From: Rubrobacter sp.
GTDB lineage: Bacteria > Actinomycetota > Rubrobacteria > Rubrobacterales > Rubrobacteraceae
DNA length: 7,701 nt
Assembly (NCBI GenBank): GCA_013695335.1
Contig: JACDAR010000025.1
Coordinates: 1 to 7,701, forward strand
Reading direction: 5' to 3'
In this document: piece by piece, positions 1 to 5,740 of the stretch
How positions within the stretch are numbered: position 1 is the stretch's first letter
Layout of the letters: each line of letters starts with the position of its first letter
Translations under genes and position numbers: made by a program
The notes under the pieces: model-generated
What the model was told of the DNA's origin: nothing
Databases searched by the model: none
What the model saw: only the letters and a program-made list of their open reading frames with translations

Positions 1-986
1 TGGCCCATCCTACGCCTGATGCTCGCCCGCGCCGCGCTGGAGGAATCGTCGAGGAGCTTGCTGATGTGCGGGACCGGTACCTGTCTCCGGCGCTGTATGA
101 GCTTTCTTTTGCGGAGCATCAACGGGAGCAGGCGCAGCGCTTGCGCGAGGCCCTTCAGGTGGGAAGGCAGCACGCCGGTGAGCGTCGTGACGGCGAGACG
201 GGAGAGCTGGCCAGCCACGAAGGCTGGCAGGATGCCCGTCACGAGCGGGGATGGGAGGTTCTTTACCAGCAGGCATATGCTGTTGCGGGTACCAAGGCGC
301 GTAGCCGTCGGGCTTCGCTTGCCGCCGGTCGAGGCGCTCCCGACGTGATAGACGACGGCGCCAGGGATGTAGAGGCAGGGATATCCGGCGAGCTGGGCGC
401 GGAACGAGAGATCCCCATCCTCGCAGTAGGCGAAGAAATCTTCGTCGAAGAGTCCTATCTCCTCGAACATCTCCCGCCTGTACATGGCTGCCGCCGCGCA
501 CGCCCCGAACACGGGGGTTGGCTTGTCGAACTGCCCGAGATCCCGCTCGCCGTGGCCCAGGCGGTAGGGGAGCCCACTCTTGCGCAGGGCGTCGCCAGCA
601 CCGTCGAGGACGCGCCGGTCGTTGAAGTCGAGCAGCTTGCTCGCAAAAGAGCCAGCCTTCGGGGAAGCCTCAGCAGCCCGCACCAGCGTCGCCAGCCATG
701 CTGGATCTTGCTCCGTGTCGTTGTTGAGCAGGACCACCAACTCGGATTCAGACGCACTTATCCCGGCGTTCACGGCGCCGGAGAAGCCCCTGTTCTCCCC
801 GAGGGCGATGGTGCGGACCTCGGGGAAGTTCTCGGCGACGAAGGAGAGCGAGTCGTCTGTGGAGCCACTGTCCACGAGGATCGTCTCGAAATCTTTGTAC
901 GTTTGTTCGCGCAGCGAGCGCAGGCAGGGGCCTAGGAATTTTCTGGTGTTCCAGTTGGGGATGACTACGCTGACGCGGATGGGCAC
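1..986 (-). CDS. GT2 family glycosyltransferase (rhamnosyltransferase-like), 3' end cut by window edge
   Basis: This is an inverting GT-A glycosyltransferase, likely adding a sugar (rhamnose is a reasonable guess) from a nucleotide donor to the growing glycan in the cytoplasm. Numbering from the GTG at 986, the nucleotide-binding strand VSVVIPNWN lies at about residues 5-13, DSGSTDDS at 39-46, the metal/donor motif NNDTE at 88-92, and the acceptor-side acidic motif CEDGD at 188-192. A YHVGSAS segment and an RN...VKNLP segment follow, as in WbbL-like enzymes. The frame is open through position 1, so 328 residues are visible and the family length suggests the stop is close beyond the edge. The start is uncertain. 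GTG 986 gives the usual short lead before VVIP, 13 nt after the wzt stop. An in-frame ATG at 1031 would overlap wzt by 32 nt. Neither has a clear Shine-Dalgarno. It is the third gene of the leftward wzm-wzt operon. The family is sure; donor and acceptor are not. Confidence 0.9.
   Translation of the reverse strand, partial: MPIRVSVVIPNWNTRKFLGPCLRSLREQTYKDFETILVDSGSTDDSLSFVAENFPEVRTIALGENRGFSGAVNAGISASESELVVLLNNDTEQDPAWLATLVRAAEASPKAGSFASKLLDFNDRRVLDGAGDALRKSGLPYRLGHGERDLGQFDKPTPVFGACAAAAMYRREMFEEIGLFDEDFFAYCEDGDLSFRAQLAGYPCLYIPGAVVYHVGSASTGGKRSPTATRLGTRNSICLLVKNLPSPLVTGILPAFVAGQLSRLAVTTLTGVLPSHLKGLAQALRLLPLMLRKRKLIQRRRQVPVPHISKLLDDSSSAARASIRRRMG
210..228. repeat. Perfect 7-bp inverted repeat inside the GT2 gene
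   Basis: GCCAGCC and GGCTGGC are separated by the 5 nt ACGAA, making a GC-rich hairpin in the coding sequence of the GT2 C-terminal region. No T-run follows on either strand, so it is not an intrinsic terminator. It may be chance in GC-rich coding DNA or a local mRNA structure. Confidence 0.4.
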
Positions 987-999
987 GTCGGGTGCGGTA

Positions 1000-2313
1000 T
1001 CAGGCGTTTGGGGGCCTGGGGTCCGGATCATGGACCGCGACGGAGGTGGGCAGGTGGACCAGGCCGGGGATGGCGGCCTGGTCCCTGGCGCGTTCTATCT
1101 TGAAGACCGCTGCCACGTCCACCCAATCCAGGTACATATTCTTGGCCTTTGGGGAGAAGACGGCGGCGGTCACGCTGTACTGGCCCGGTTGCAACCAGGC
1201 TTCGAAAGTGAAGTCCACTATAGTACGCCCGCCCTTCTTCATGCCGTTCAGCGGCACGTTCGCGGCGTTCGTGTTGGTGGAGAACACATCGAGCCCTGCT
1301 TTGTTGCGAAGTGTGATCTCCAGGTTGCTCCGCTTCACGTCCTCCGCGAACTGGAGGTGGACCCTGGCGGTGACGGAGGAGAGCGAATCCACCATCCTCA
1401 CCTGTTTTTCGTTCTCGTCCAGGATCTCGACGCTCATGATCCTGGCTTCCCCGGTTCCGTGCCTGAGGCCGGGCGTCCGCTCCTCAAGCTCCGGGTTCTC
1501 CTTGAAGGCGGGGCCTTCGAGATCCTCGTCATCCTGTATCTCGATCTCGTACTCTGTGTCTGTGGGCCTGTTTCTCTGGGCTTCGACGCTGGAGAGCAGC
1601 GCCTGATAACGGTCAAGGGTCTCGGCGGTTCCGCCGCGGTACAGCATCTCCCCGCGGTGGAGGAGGAGCGCCTCGTTGCAGAAGTTCTTGATCATGCCCG
1701 TACCGTGGGAGACGAAAAGGATAGTGGTTCCCCTGTCCCTCAGCTCCAGCATCTTCTGGATGCCCATTGCCTTGAAGACCGCGTCCCCGACGGAGAGGGT
1801 CTCGTCCACTATCAGGATGTCAGGCTCTACGTTAACCGCCACCGCGAAACCCAGGCGAGCCCTCATGCCGCTTGAATAGGTTCTGACAGGCTGGTCCATG
1901 AACTCACCGATGTCCGCGAAGGCTTCTATCTCCGCGAAGCGGTCCAGCAGCTTGTCTCGGGGTATGCCGAGCATCAGGCCGTTTAGCATCACGTTCTCGC
2001 GTCCCGTGAAGTCCGGGTTGACCCCGGCGCCGATCTGGAGCAGCACCACCTGACCAACGGTCTCCACGGTCCCCGAAGTGGGCTGCAGAACGCCAGAGAC
2101 GACCTGCAACAACGTGCTCTTGCCAGCCCCGTTGCGGCCCAGGACGCCCAGGGTGGCGCCGGGTTCCACTTCGAGGTTGATGTCCTTGAGCGCCCAGAAA
2201 TCACGACCGCGTTTGATCCTGCCGAAGCTCACCGCCTCCTTCAGCCGGTCTATCGGACGGTCGTACATCCTGTAGCTCTTGGAGACGCCTTCGAGACGTA
2301 CTACGGAAGGCAT
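1000..2313 (-). CDS. wzt: Polysaccharide ABC exporter ATPase with C-terminal carbohydrate-binding domain (Wzt type)
   Basis: This is the nucleotide-binding subunit that powers export of an undecaprenyl-linked polysaccharide through the adjacent permease (family knowledge). In 437 residues it shows Walker A GRNGAGKST (59-67), a Q-loop region LLQIGAGVNP (91-100), the ABC signature YSSGM (146-150), Walker B ILIVDE (166-171) and the H-loop SHGTG (202-206). An acidic linker at about 251-280 leads to a beta-rich domain at about 287-408 (VEILDENEKQ, VHLQF, LEITLRNKAG, QPGQYSVTAAVF). This matches the Wzt C-terminal domain, which in O9a-type systems recognises the modified chain end. Its length is at the upper end of the family. 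The ATG start at 2313 shares one base with the wzm stop (TGATG), indicating translational coupling, and there is no strong Shine-Dalgarno. Teichoic acid exporter TagH is an alternative, but the C-terminal domain favours Wzt. The last 25 or so residues are a proline-rich tail. Confidence 0.95.
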   Translation of the reverse strand: MPSVVRLEGVSKSYRMYDRPIDRLKEAVSFGRIKRGRDFWALKDINLEVEPGATLGVLGRNGAGKSTLLQVVSGVLQPTSGTVETVGQVVLLQIGAGVNPDFTGRENVMLNGLMLGIPRDKLLDRFAEIEAFADIGEFMDQPVRTYSSGMRARLGFAVAVNVEPDILIVDETLSVGDAVFKAMGIQKMLELRDRGTTILFVSHGTGMIKNFCNEALLLHRGEMLYRGGTAETLDRYQALLSSVEAQRNRPTDTEYEIEIQDDEDLEGPAFKENPELEERTPGLRHGTGEARIMSVEILDENEKQVRMVDSLSSVTARVHLQFAEDVKRSNLEITLRNKAGLDVFSTNTNAANVPLNGMKKGGRTIVDFTFEAWLQPGQYSVTAAVFSPKAKNMYLDWVDVAAVFKIERARDQAAIPGLVHLPTSVAVHDPDPRPPNA

Positions 2314-3185
2314 CAGATCAGGTCCGCAAACTGTTTCTTGACCCGTTGGAAGAGCGCGAAGCCGACGGCAAGCAGCACCACCGAGAGCAACGTAAACCGG
2401 AGGGTGGGCGCCAGATCAGGCACTTCGCCGTTGATGATCAAATCCCGGTACGACTGGACCACGTAGGCCATCGGGTTGTAGGTGAGGACCCACTCGAACT
2501 TCGTACCCTCCACCCGGCTTACGGGCCAGATGATCGGGGTGAAGAAGAACATCGCCCGCACGAAAGCCCGCAGCGTCTCCCTCACGTCAGGCAGGTATGC
2601 CCCTATCACGGTGAATATGTAGCTCAAGCCTGTGATGAAGATTAACTGGATGAAGATGAGCGCCGGCAACAGCACGAGCGTCCAGTGCAGTCCGTACCCT
2701 TCCCACTGCAACACGTAGCCGAGGAACGCGAGGACAGCCGCGAGCACCCCGAGCCCGAGCAACTTGTCGGCCATGGACGTGATCGTGGCCGTCAGGGGCA
2801 GTATCTCGACGGGGAAGATCATCTTCTGCACAAGCGTCGAGTTGCGGCGGATAATGTTCGTGGACTGGGTGAGCGACTCGGAGAACGCCGAGAAAGGCAG
2901 GACCGCGCAGTAGATATACAGGCCGTAGTTGAGGTTGTCGTTGCCCGCGACCTCACGGCCCACACGCAACCCGACTAACTCCGAGAAGATCAGGGTGTAC
3001 AGAGAGATCATCACGAGCGGCCCGAGGAAAGCCCACGCGAACCCGAGAAAAGAGCCGCGATAGCTCTTGGAGAGATCGCGCTGCACGAAGTAGCCGATCA
3101 ACCACCGCTGATCGTAGATGCGGGAGATGGCATTGGATACGGGTCCGAGCGACCCTTGGCTGGCTTTGGACGCGCTGGCGGACAA
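2313..3185 (-). CDS. wzm: Polysaccharide ABC exporter permease, ABC-2 family (Wzm type), TTG start
   Basis: This is the membrane subunit of the glycan exporter and pairs with the downstream Wzt. The called protein has 290 residues, as usual for Wzm. A cytoplasmic N-terminus (QRDLSKSYRGSFLGFAW, 35-51) precedes about six hydrophobic segments near 48-69, 87-105, 140-160, 168-195, 207-222 and 263-280. The typical ABC-2 stretch VRETLRAFVRAMFFFTPIIW is at 201-220. The minus-strand frame stays open to an ATG at 3509, but that extension runs antisense through the GT4 gene and has no permease character. I choose TTG at 3185 because AGGAGAGGAAGG sits just upstream and because the resulting length fits the family. 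The only other in-frame option I saw nearby upstream was a TTG at about 3263 without a Shine-Dalgarno. It is the first gene of the leftward operon. The family is sure and the start is likely. Confidence 0.93.
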   Translation of the reverse strand: MSASASKASQGSLGPVSNAISRIYDQRWLIGYFVQRDLSKSYRGSFLGFAWAFLGPLVMISLYTLIFSELVGLRVGREVAGNDNLNYGLYIYCAVLPFSAFSESLTQSTNIIRRNSTLVQKMIFPVEILPLTATITSMADKLLGLGVLAAVLAFLGYVLQWEGYGLHWTLVLLPALIFIQLIFITGLSYIFTVIGAYLPDVRETLRAFVRAMFFFTPIIWPVSRVEGTKFEWVLTYNPMAYVVQSYRDLIINGEVPDLAPTLRFTLLSVVLLAVGFALFQRVKKQFADLI

Positions 3186-3187
3186 CG

Positions 3188-3200
3188 CCCTTCCTCTCCT
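3188..3200 (-). promoter_or_regulatory. Strong Shine-Dalgarno of wzm deciding the TTG start
   Basis: On the minus strand the sequence AGGAGAGGAAGGGCG immediately precedes TTG at 3185. AGGAG lies 10 nt and GGAAGG about 3-4 nt before the start codon. No ATG or GTG in this frame lies near, so this site fixes the permease start at TTG and argues against the long upstream extension. Confidence 0.7.
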
Positions 3201-3244
3201 GGACTCCGTTACGGCATCGGCCCATGTGGCTTCGGGCTCCGGGA

Positions 3245-3273
3245 AGTTTACCGTAACAACCAACGGGTGACTA
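3245..3273 (-). promoter_or_regulatory. Candidate sigma70-type promoter for wzm-wzt-GT2
   Basis: Read on the minus strand, TAGTCA (3273-3268, 4 of 6 matches to TTGACA) is followed after exactly 17 nt by TAAACT (3250-3245, TAnnnT type, 4 of 6 matches to TATAAT). Transcription would begin near 3238, giving a leader of about 53 nt before the TTG at 3185. A short dyad TTAC-c-GTAA at 3249-3257 overlaps the -10 side. The elements are weak matches; position and spacing are the main support. Confidence 0.4.
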
Positions 3274-3279
3274 GAATTC

Positions 3280-3294
3280 CGGGATACCGTCCCG
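3280..3294. repeat. Short dyad between the two divergent promoters
   Basis: CGGGA and TCCCG are perfect inverted arms around the 5-nt loop TACCG. The dyad lies upstream of the leftward candidate -35 and directly next to the rightward candidate extended -10. It could be a shared operator or a chance GC-rich palindrome; the arms are only 5 bp. Confidence 0.35.
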
Positions 3295-3295
3295 C

Positions 3296-3304
3296 TGCTA
3301 CGAT
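3296..3304 (+). promoter_or_regulatory. Candidate extended -10 promoter for the rightward operon
   Basis: TGCTACGAT reads as an extended -10 (TGn followed by TAnnnT). No -35 of reasonable quality lies 16-19 nt upstream, which is compatible with an extended -10 promoter. The predicted start site near 3311 is only a few bases before the ATG at 3317, so the transcript would have almost no leader before that tiny ORF and about 35 nt before the GT4 start. Confidence 0.35.
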
Positions 3305-3316
3305 TACCTTCCGAGT

Positions 3317-3349
3317 ATGGACATCGTCGAGAAAACGCCGCGCCCGTGA
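3317..3349 (+). CDS. Possible 10-codon upstream ORF overlapping the GT4 start
   Basis: ATG opens a frame encoding MDIVEKTPRP and ends at TGA (3347-3349), which overlaps the GTG start of the GT4 gene in the sequence GTGA. There is no recognisable Shine-Dalgarno, but the ATG lies only about 6 nt after the start site predicted from the extended -10, so translation could be nearly leaderless. The GTG of the GT4 gene lacks a good ribosome site of its own, so reinitiation after this ORF is a possible role. It shows no amino-acid run typical of attenuator peptides. It may be chance: an A after the start codon creates such a TGA one time in four. Confidence 0.25.
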   Translation: MDIVEKTPRP

Positions 3350-4698
3350 GGGTTCTGTTCGCCGCGCACCAGTTCTTCCCCGAACACAGGGCTGGCACCG
3401 AGGTGCTCACCCTCGGGCTCGCCCACGCCATGCGCGCCTCCGGCCACGACGCCAGGGTCTTCGCCGCGAAGCGGAGCGCCCCGATCACGGACCTCCCGGC
3501 AGGCGGCATAGAGGACTACGATTTCGAGGGCGTGCCCGTGCGCCGCCTCGGAAGGCCCGCGGAATCCCTCTCCCGCCCTTTCCGCCTCAACTACGCCAGC
3601 CCGGAAATGGCAGATGCCTTCGGCGACTATCTCCGCGACTTTCGCCCAGACGTGGTCCACTTCATGCACCTCCAGGGGCTCACGGCCGACGCCATCCCCG
3701 TGGCGCGTGCGTCGGGCGTGCCCACCGTGTACACGGCCACGGATTTCTGGGCAGTTTGCCCCGTCGTTGACCTGCGCCGTCACGACGCCTCGATGTGCTC
3801 AGGCCCCGACCCTGGGCATTGCCTCAGGTGCCTGGCTTCCCGCCAGCCTGCCTCGCGGGCGGCTCGGCTCGTTCAGCGTGTCCCAGCCCCCGTCCTTCGC
3901 GCCTCGGATGCCATCTCACGTGTTCCGCGTCTTCCGAAACCGCTCCCGGTGCGGCAGGTGCGGGATCTCTCTGGGCGTCCGGCGTACATAAAGGAGCGGG
4001 TGAATACCCTGGATCACGTCATCGCCCCGACCCGGCTAACGAGGAACATGCTCGTCCGCAACGGGGTGCGCCCTGATATCGTGGAGGTCTCCCACTACGG
4101 GATAGACACCACGAACGTCGTCCGGCCTGTCCGTGACGAGAAGAAATCATCAGGCTTCAGGTTCGGGTTCATCGGGACGTTGGGGCCGCACAAGGGATGC
4201 GACCTCCTGATCCAGGCTTTCCGAAATCTTCCCCAGGATTCGGGCGCGACGCTCGCGATCTACGGCAGCGACCGGGGTTTCGATGGGTTCGAGGCGAAGC
4301 TGCGGCGGCTGGCCGGGGACGATCCCGGAATCTCATTCCGGGGGACTTTCCCGCCAGAGGAGATCGGGGGCGTCCTCGCCGATATGGACGCGCTGGTGGT
4401 TCCATCACGCTGGTACGAGAACACCCCGCTCGTCGTTTACTCGGCCTTCTCCGCAGGAGTCCCAGTCATCGCCACAGACCTCGGCGGCCTCTCCGAAGTC
4501 GTGGAGCACGAGAAGAACGGACTACTCTTCCCGCTGGAGGATGCTGCGGCGTTGTCTCGCTGCCTGGAACGTCTGGCCGGAGAACCGGGTTTGGCCGGGC
4601 GGTTGCGGGACGGTATCGGGCCTGTCAAAACCGTGGAGGAGAACGCGGAGGAGCTCCTGGCTCTCTACAATAGCCTCGTGCAGCGGGGAAAGAAATGA
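3346..4698 (+). CDS. GT4 family glycosyltransferase (GT-B fold)
   Basis: This is a retaining glycosyltransferase that probably adds a sugar during glycan assembly at the cytoplasmic face. It has 450 residues. The N-terminal acceptor domain opens with VRVLFAAHQFFPEHRAGTE, carrying the glycine-containing loop at about 16-19. A cysteine-bearing stretch at about 133-163 (DFWAVCP, then C151, C159 and CLRCL) is typical of one GT4 subgroup. The donor domain begins near FGFIGTLGPHKG (273-284) and includes PSRWYENTPLVVY (353-365), followed by SAFSAGVPVIATDLGGLSEVV. In the usual EX7E motif the first Glu is E358, but the second position is S366. The start is GTG at 3346, with no in-frame ATG nearby and only a weak GAGAAAA upstream. 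An upstream tiny ORF ends on it and the next ORF begins on its stop (ATGA). The family is firm; substrate is unknown. Confidence 0.94.
   Translation: MRVLFAAHQFFPEHRAGTEVLTLGLAHAMRASGHDARVFAAKRSAPITDLPAGGIEDYDFEGVPVRRLGRPAESLSRPFRLNYASPEMADAFGDYLRDFRPDVVHFMHLQGLTADAIPVARASGVPTVYTATDFWAVCPVVDLRRHDASMCSGPDPGHCLRCLASRQPASRAARLVQRVPAPVLRASDAISRVPRLPKPLPVRQVRDLSGRPAYIKERVNTLDHVIAPTRLTRNMLVRNGVRPDIVEVSHYGIDTTNVVRPVRDEKKSSGFRFGFIGTLGPHKGCDLLIQAFRNLPQDSGATLAIYGSDRGFDGFEAKLRRLAGDDPGISFRGTFPPEEIGGVLADMDALVVPSRWYENTPLVVYSAFSAGVPVIATDLGGLSEVVEHEKNGLLFPLEDAAALSRCLERLAGEPGLAGRLRDGIGPVKTVEENAEELLALYNSLVQRGKK
4324..4342. repeat. Perfect 8-bp inverted repeat with 3-nt loop inside the GT4 gene
   Basis: CCCGGAAT and ATTCCGGG flank the loop CTC, so the mRNA could form a tight 8-bp hairpin in the donor-domain coding region. 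No T-run follows, so it is not a normal terminator. The function, if any, is unknown. Confidence 0.45.
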
Positions 4699-4808
4699 CA
4701 CCGGAGCCCGTGGATCACCGCCCTGTCGGACGCAGAGCCGGGATCCGGGCCTTCCCCACGACTCACGAAGAACACGAGCAACGATCCCTCCACCCGGACT
4801 CGCCATGA
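4695..4808 (+). CDS. Possible 37-residue small ORF filling the GT4-epimerase gap
   Basis: The 106-nt gap between the GT4 and epimerase genes is one uninterrupted frame. ATG at 4695 overlaps the GT4 stop as ATGA, and its TGA at 4806-4808 overlaps the epimerase ATG as ATGA. GGGGAAAG ends a few nucleotides before the ATG and could serve as a ribosome site. The predicted peptide starts MTPEPVDHRPVGRRAGIRAF, is charged and proline-containing, has no membrane segment and resembles nothing I know. The epimerase has no Shine-Dalgarno of its own, so translation through this ORF could deliver ribosomes to it. The alternative is that it is untranslated spacer whose frame is open because high-GC DNA has few stops. 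The exact fit at both ends is the main support. Confidence 0.3.
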   Translation: MTPEPVDHRPVGRRAGIRAFPTTHEEHEQRSLHPDSP

Positions 4809-5740
4809 AGAGCCTGGTGATCGGGGGCGGCGGGTTCATCGGCACGCATCTGGTGGAACGCCTGCTCGAAAGAGACCATTCCGTGCGGATCTACGGCCGC
4901 AACCCGAACAGGTTTCGGGGGACTCCGGCCGGCGCTGAGTTCGTGGAGGGGGAACTCGGGAACCACGGCCTCGTCAGGGGGGCGCTGGATGGGGTGGAGG
5001 TAGTGTTCCATCTCGTTAGCACGACGCTTCCCAAAACCTCGAACGACGATCCCATCTTCGATGTTCGCTCGAATCTGGTGGATACCATCCAGCTTCTCGA
5101 AGCCTGCGTGGAGGCCGGGGTGCGGAAAGTCATCTTTCCATCCTCTGGCGGGACGGTCTACGGGCCGCCAGAGTTCCTGCCGGTGACGGAGGGGCATCCG
5201 AAGGAGCCGATCTCCTCCTACGGCATCGTGAAGCTCGCCATCGAGAAGTACCTGAACCTCTTCCACCATCTCCACGGCCTCGACTACACGACCCTCCGCA
5301 TCTCCAACGCCTATGGTCCATATCAAGATCCAGCGGGACAACAGGGCGTCATCAGCGTGTTCCTGGAGCGGGTGCGGGAGGGGAGGTCCATAACCGTGTG
5401 GGGCGATGGGGGTGTGATCCGTGACTACCTCTACGTCTCCGACCTGATGGACGCCATGGAGCTCGCCGCCGAGGTGGAAACTGAGCATCGAGTCTTCAAC
5501 GTTGGCAGCGGGCGCGGGGTTTCGGTGGACGAGATCCTGGATCTCATCTCCCAGGCCACGAGAGAGAGTCCTGATGTCGAGTACCTGCCAGCCCGCGCCC
5601 TGGACGTGCCAGCCAGCGTGCTCGACATTGGCCTGGCTGAGCGGGAACTAGGCTGGAGGCCGCGCACGAAATTATCCGAAGGCATAGCCAGGACGTGGGC
5701 CTGGCTCCGGACGCCCCCCAGTTCGCGGGAGACCACGTGA
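4805..5740 (+). CDS. NAD-dependent sugar-nucleotide epimerase/dehydratase (extended SDR, GalE-like)
   Basis: This is a cytosolic enzyme acting on a nucleotide sugar through NAD(P), probably supplying a donor for the glycosyltransferases. The 311 residues show the Rossmann loop GGGGFIG (7-13), HLVSTT (69-74), the serine strand FPSSGGTVYG (111-120) and the catalytic pair in SSYGIVK (Y139, K143). RISNAYGP (165-172), WGDGGVIRDYLYVSD (199-213) and FNVGSG (231-236) follow, a standard extended-SDR order. The motif set resembles UDP-glucose 4-epimerase and related 4-epimerases or 4,6-dehydratases, and the exact substrate cannot be read. ATG 4805 is the only near start in frame and places the dinucleotide loop at the expected N-terminus. 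There is no Shine-Dalgarno; the preceding small ORF stops on it. Its TGA overlaps the GTG of the next gene. Confidence 0.92.
   Translation: MKSLVIGGGGFIGTHLVERLLERDHSVRIYGRNPNRFRGTPAGAEFVEGELGNHGLVRGALDGVEVVFHLVSTTLPKTSNDDPIFDVRSNLVDTIQLLEACVEAGVRKVIFPSSGGTVYGPPEFLPVTEGHPKEPISSYGIVKLAIEKYLNLFHHLHGLDYTTLRISNAYGPYQDPAGQQGVISVFLERVREGRSITVWGDGGVIRDYLYVSDLMDAMELAAEVETEHRVFNVGSGRGVSVDEILDLISQATRESPDVEYLPARALDVPASVLDIGLAERELGWRPRTKLSEGIARTWAWLRTPPSSRETT

Noticed and set aside
210..228. GC-rich hairpin in the GT2 gene as a terminator or regulatory site
   Set aside because: It lies within coding sequence without a T-run on either strand, so only the repeat itself is reported.
66..935. Long plus-strand open frame (289 codons) opposite the GT2 gene
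   Set aside because: It is antisense to a gene with clear GT2 motifs, shows no recognisable domain, and reflects the lack of stops in GC-rich DNA.
580..1875. 431-codon plus-strand open frame opposite GT2 and wzt
   Set aside because: It crosses two well-supported minus-strand genes with full motif sets, and its translation shows no fold-like pattern.
3186..3509. N-terminal extension of Wzm up to ATG 3509
   Set aside because: It would be antisense to the GT4 gene, has no permease-like character, and a strong ribosome site marks TTG 3185.
4736..4751. GCCGGGATCCGGGC near-palindrome in the GT4-epimerase gap
   Set aside because: It is imperfect around a GGATCC core and explained by GC-rich sequence; no flanking element supports a site.
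4283..4804. Upstream extension of the epimerase frame
   Set aside because: It overlaps the GT4 coding region in another frame; the dinucleotide-binding loop sits 7 residues after ATG 4805, where the family expects it.
4763..5488. 241-codon minus-strand open frame opposite the epimerase
   Set aside because: It is a shadow of the epimerase codons; the plus-strand product has the full SDR motif order.
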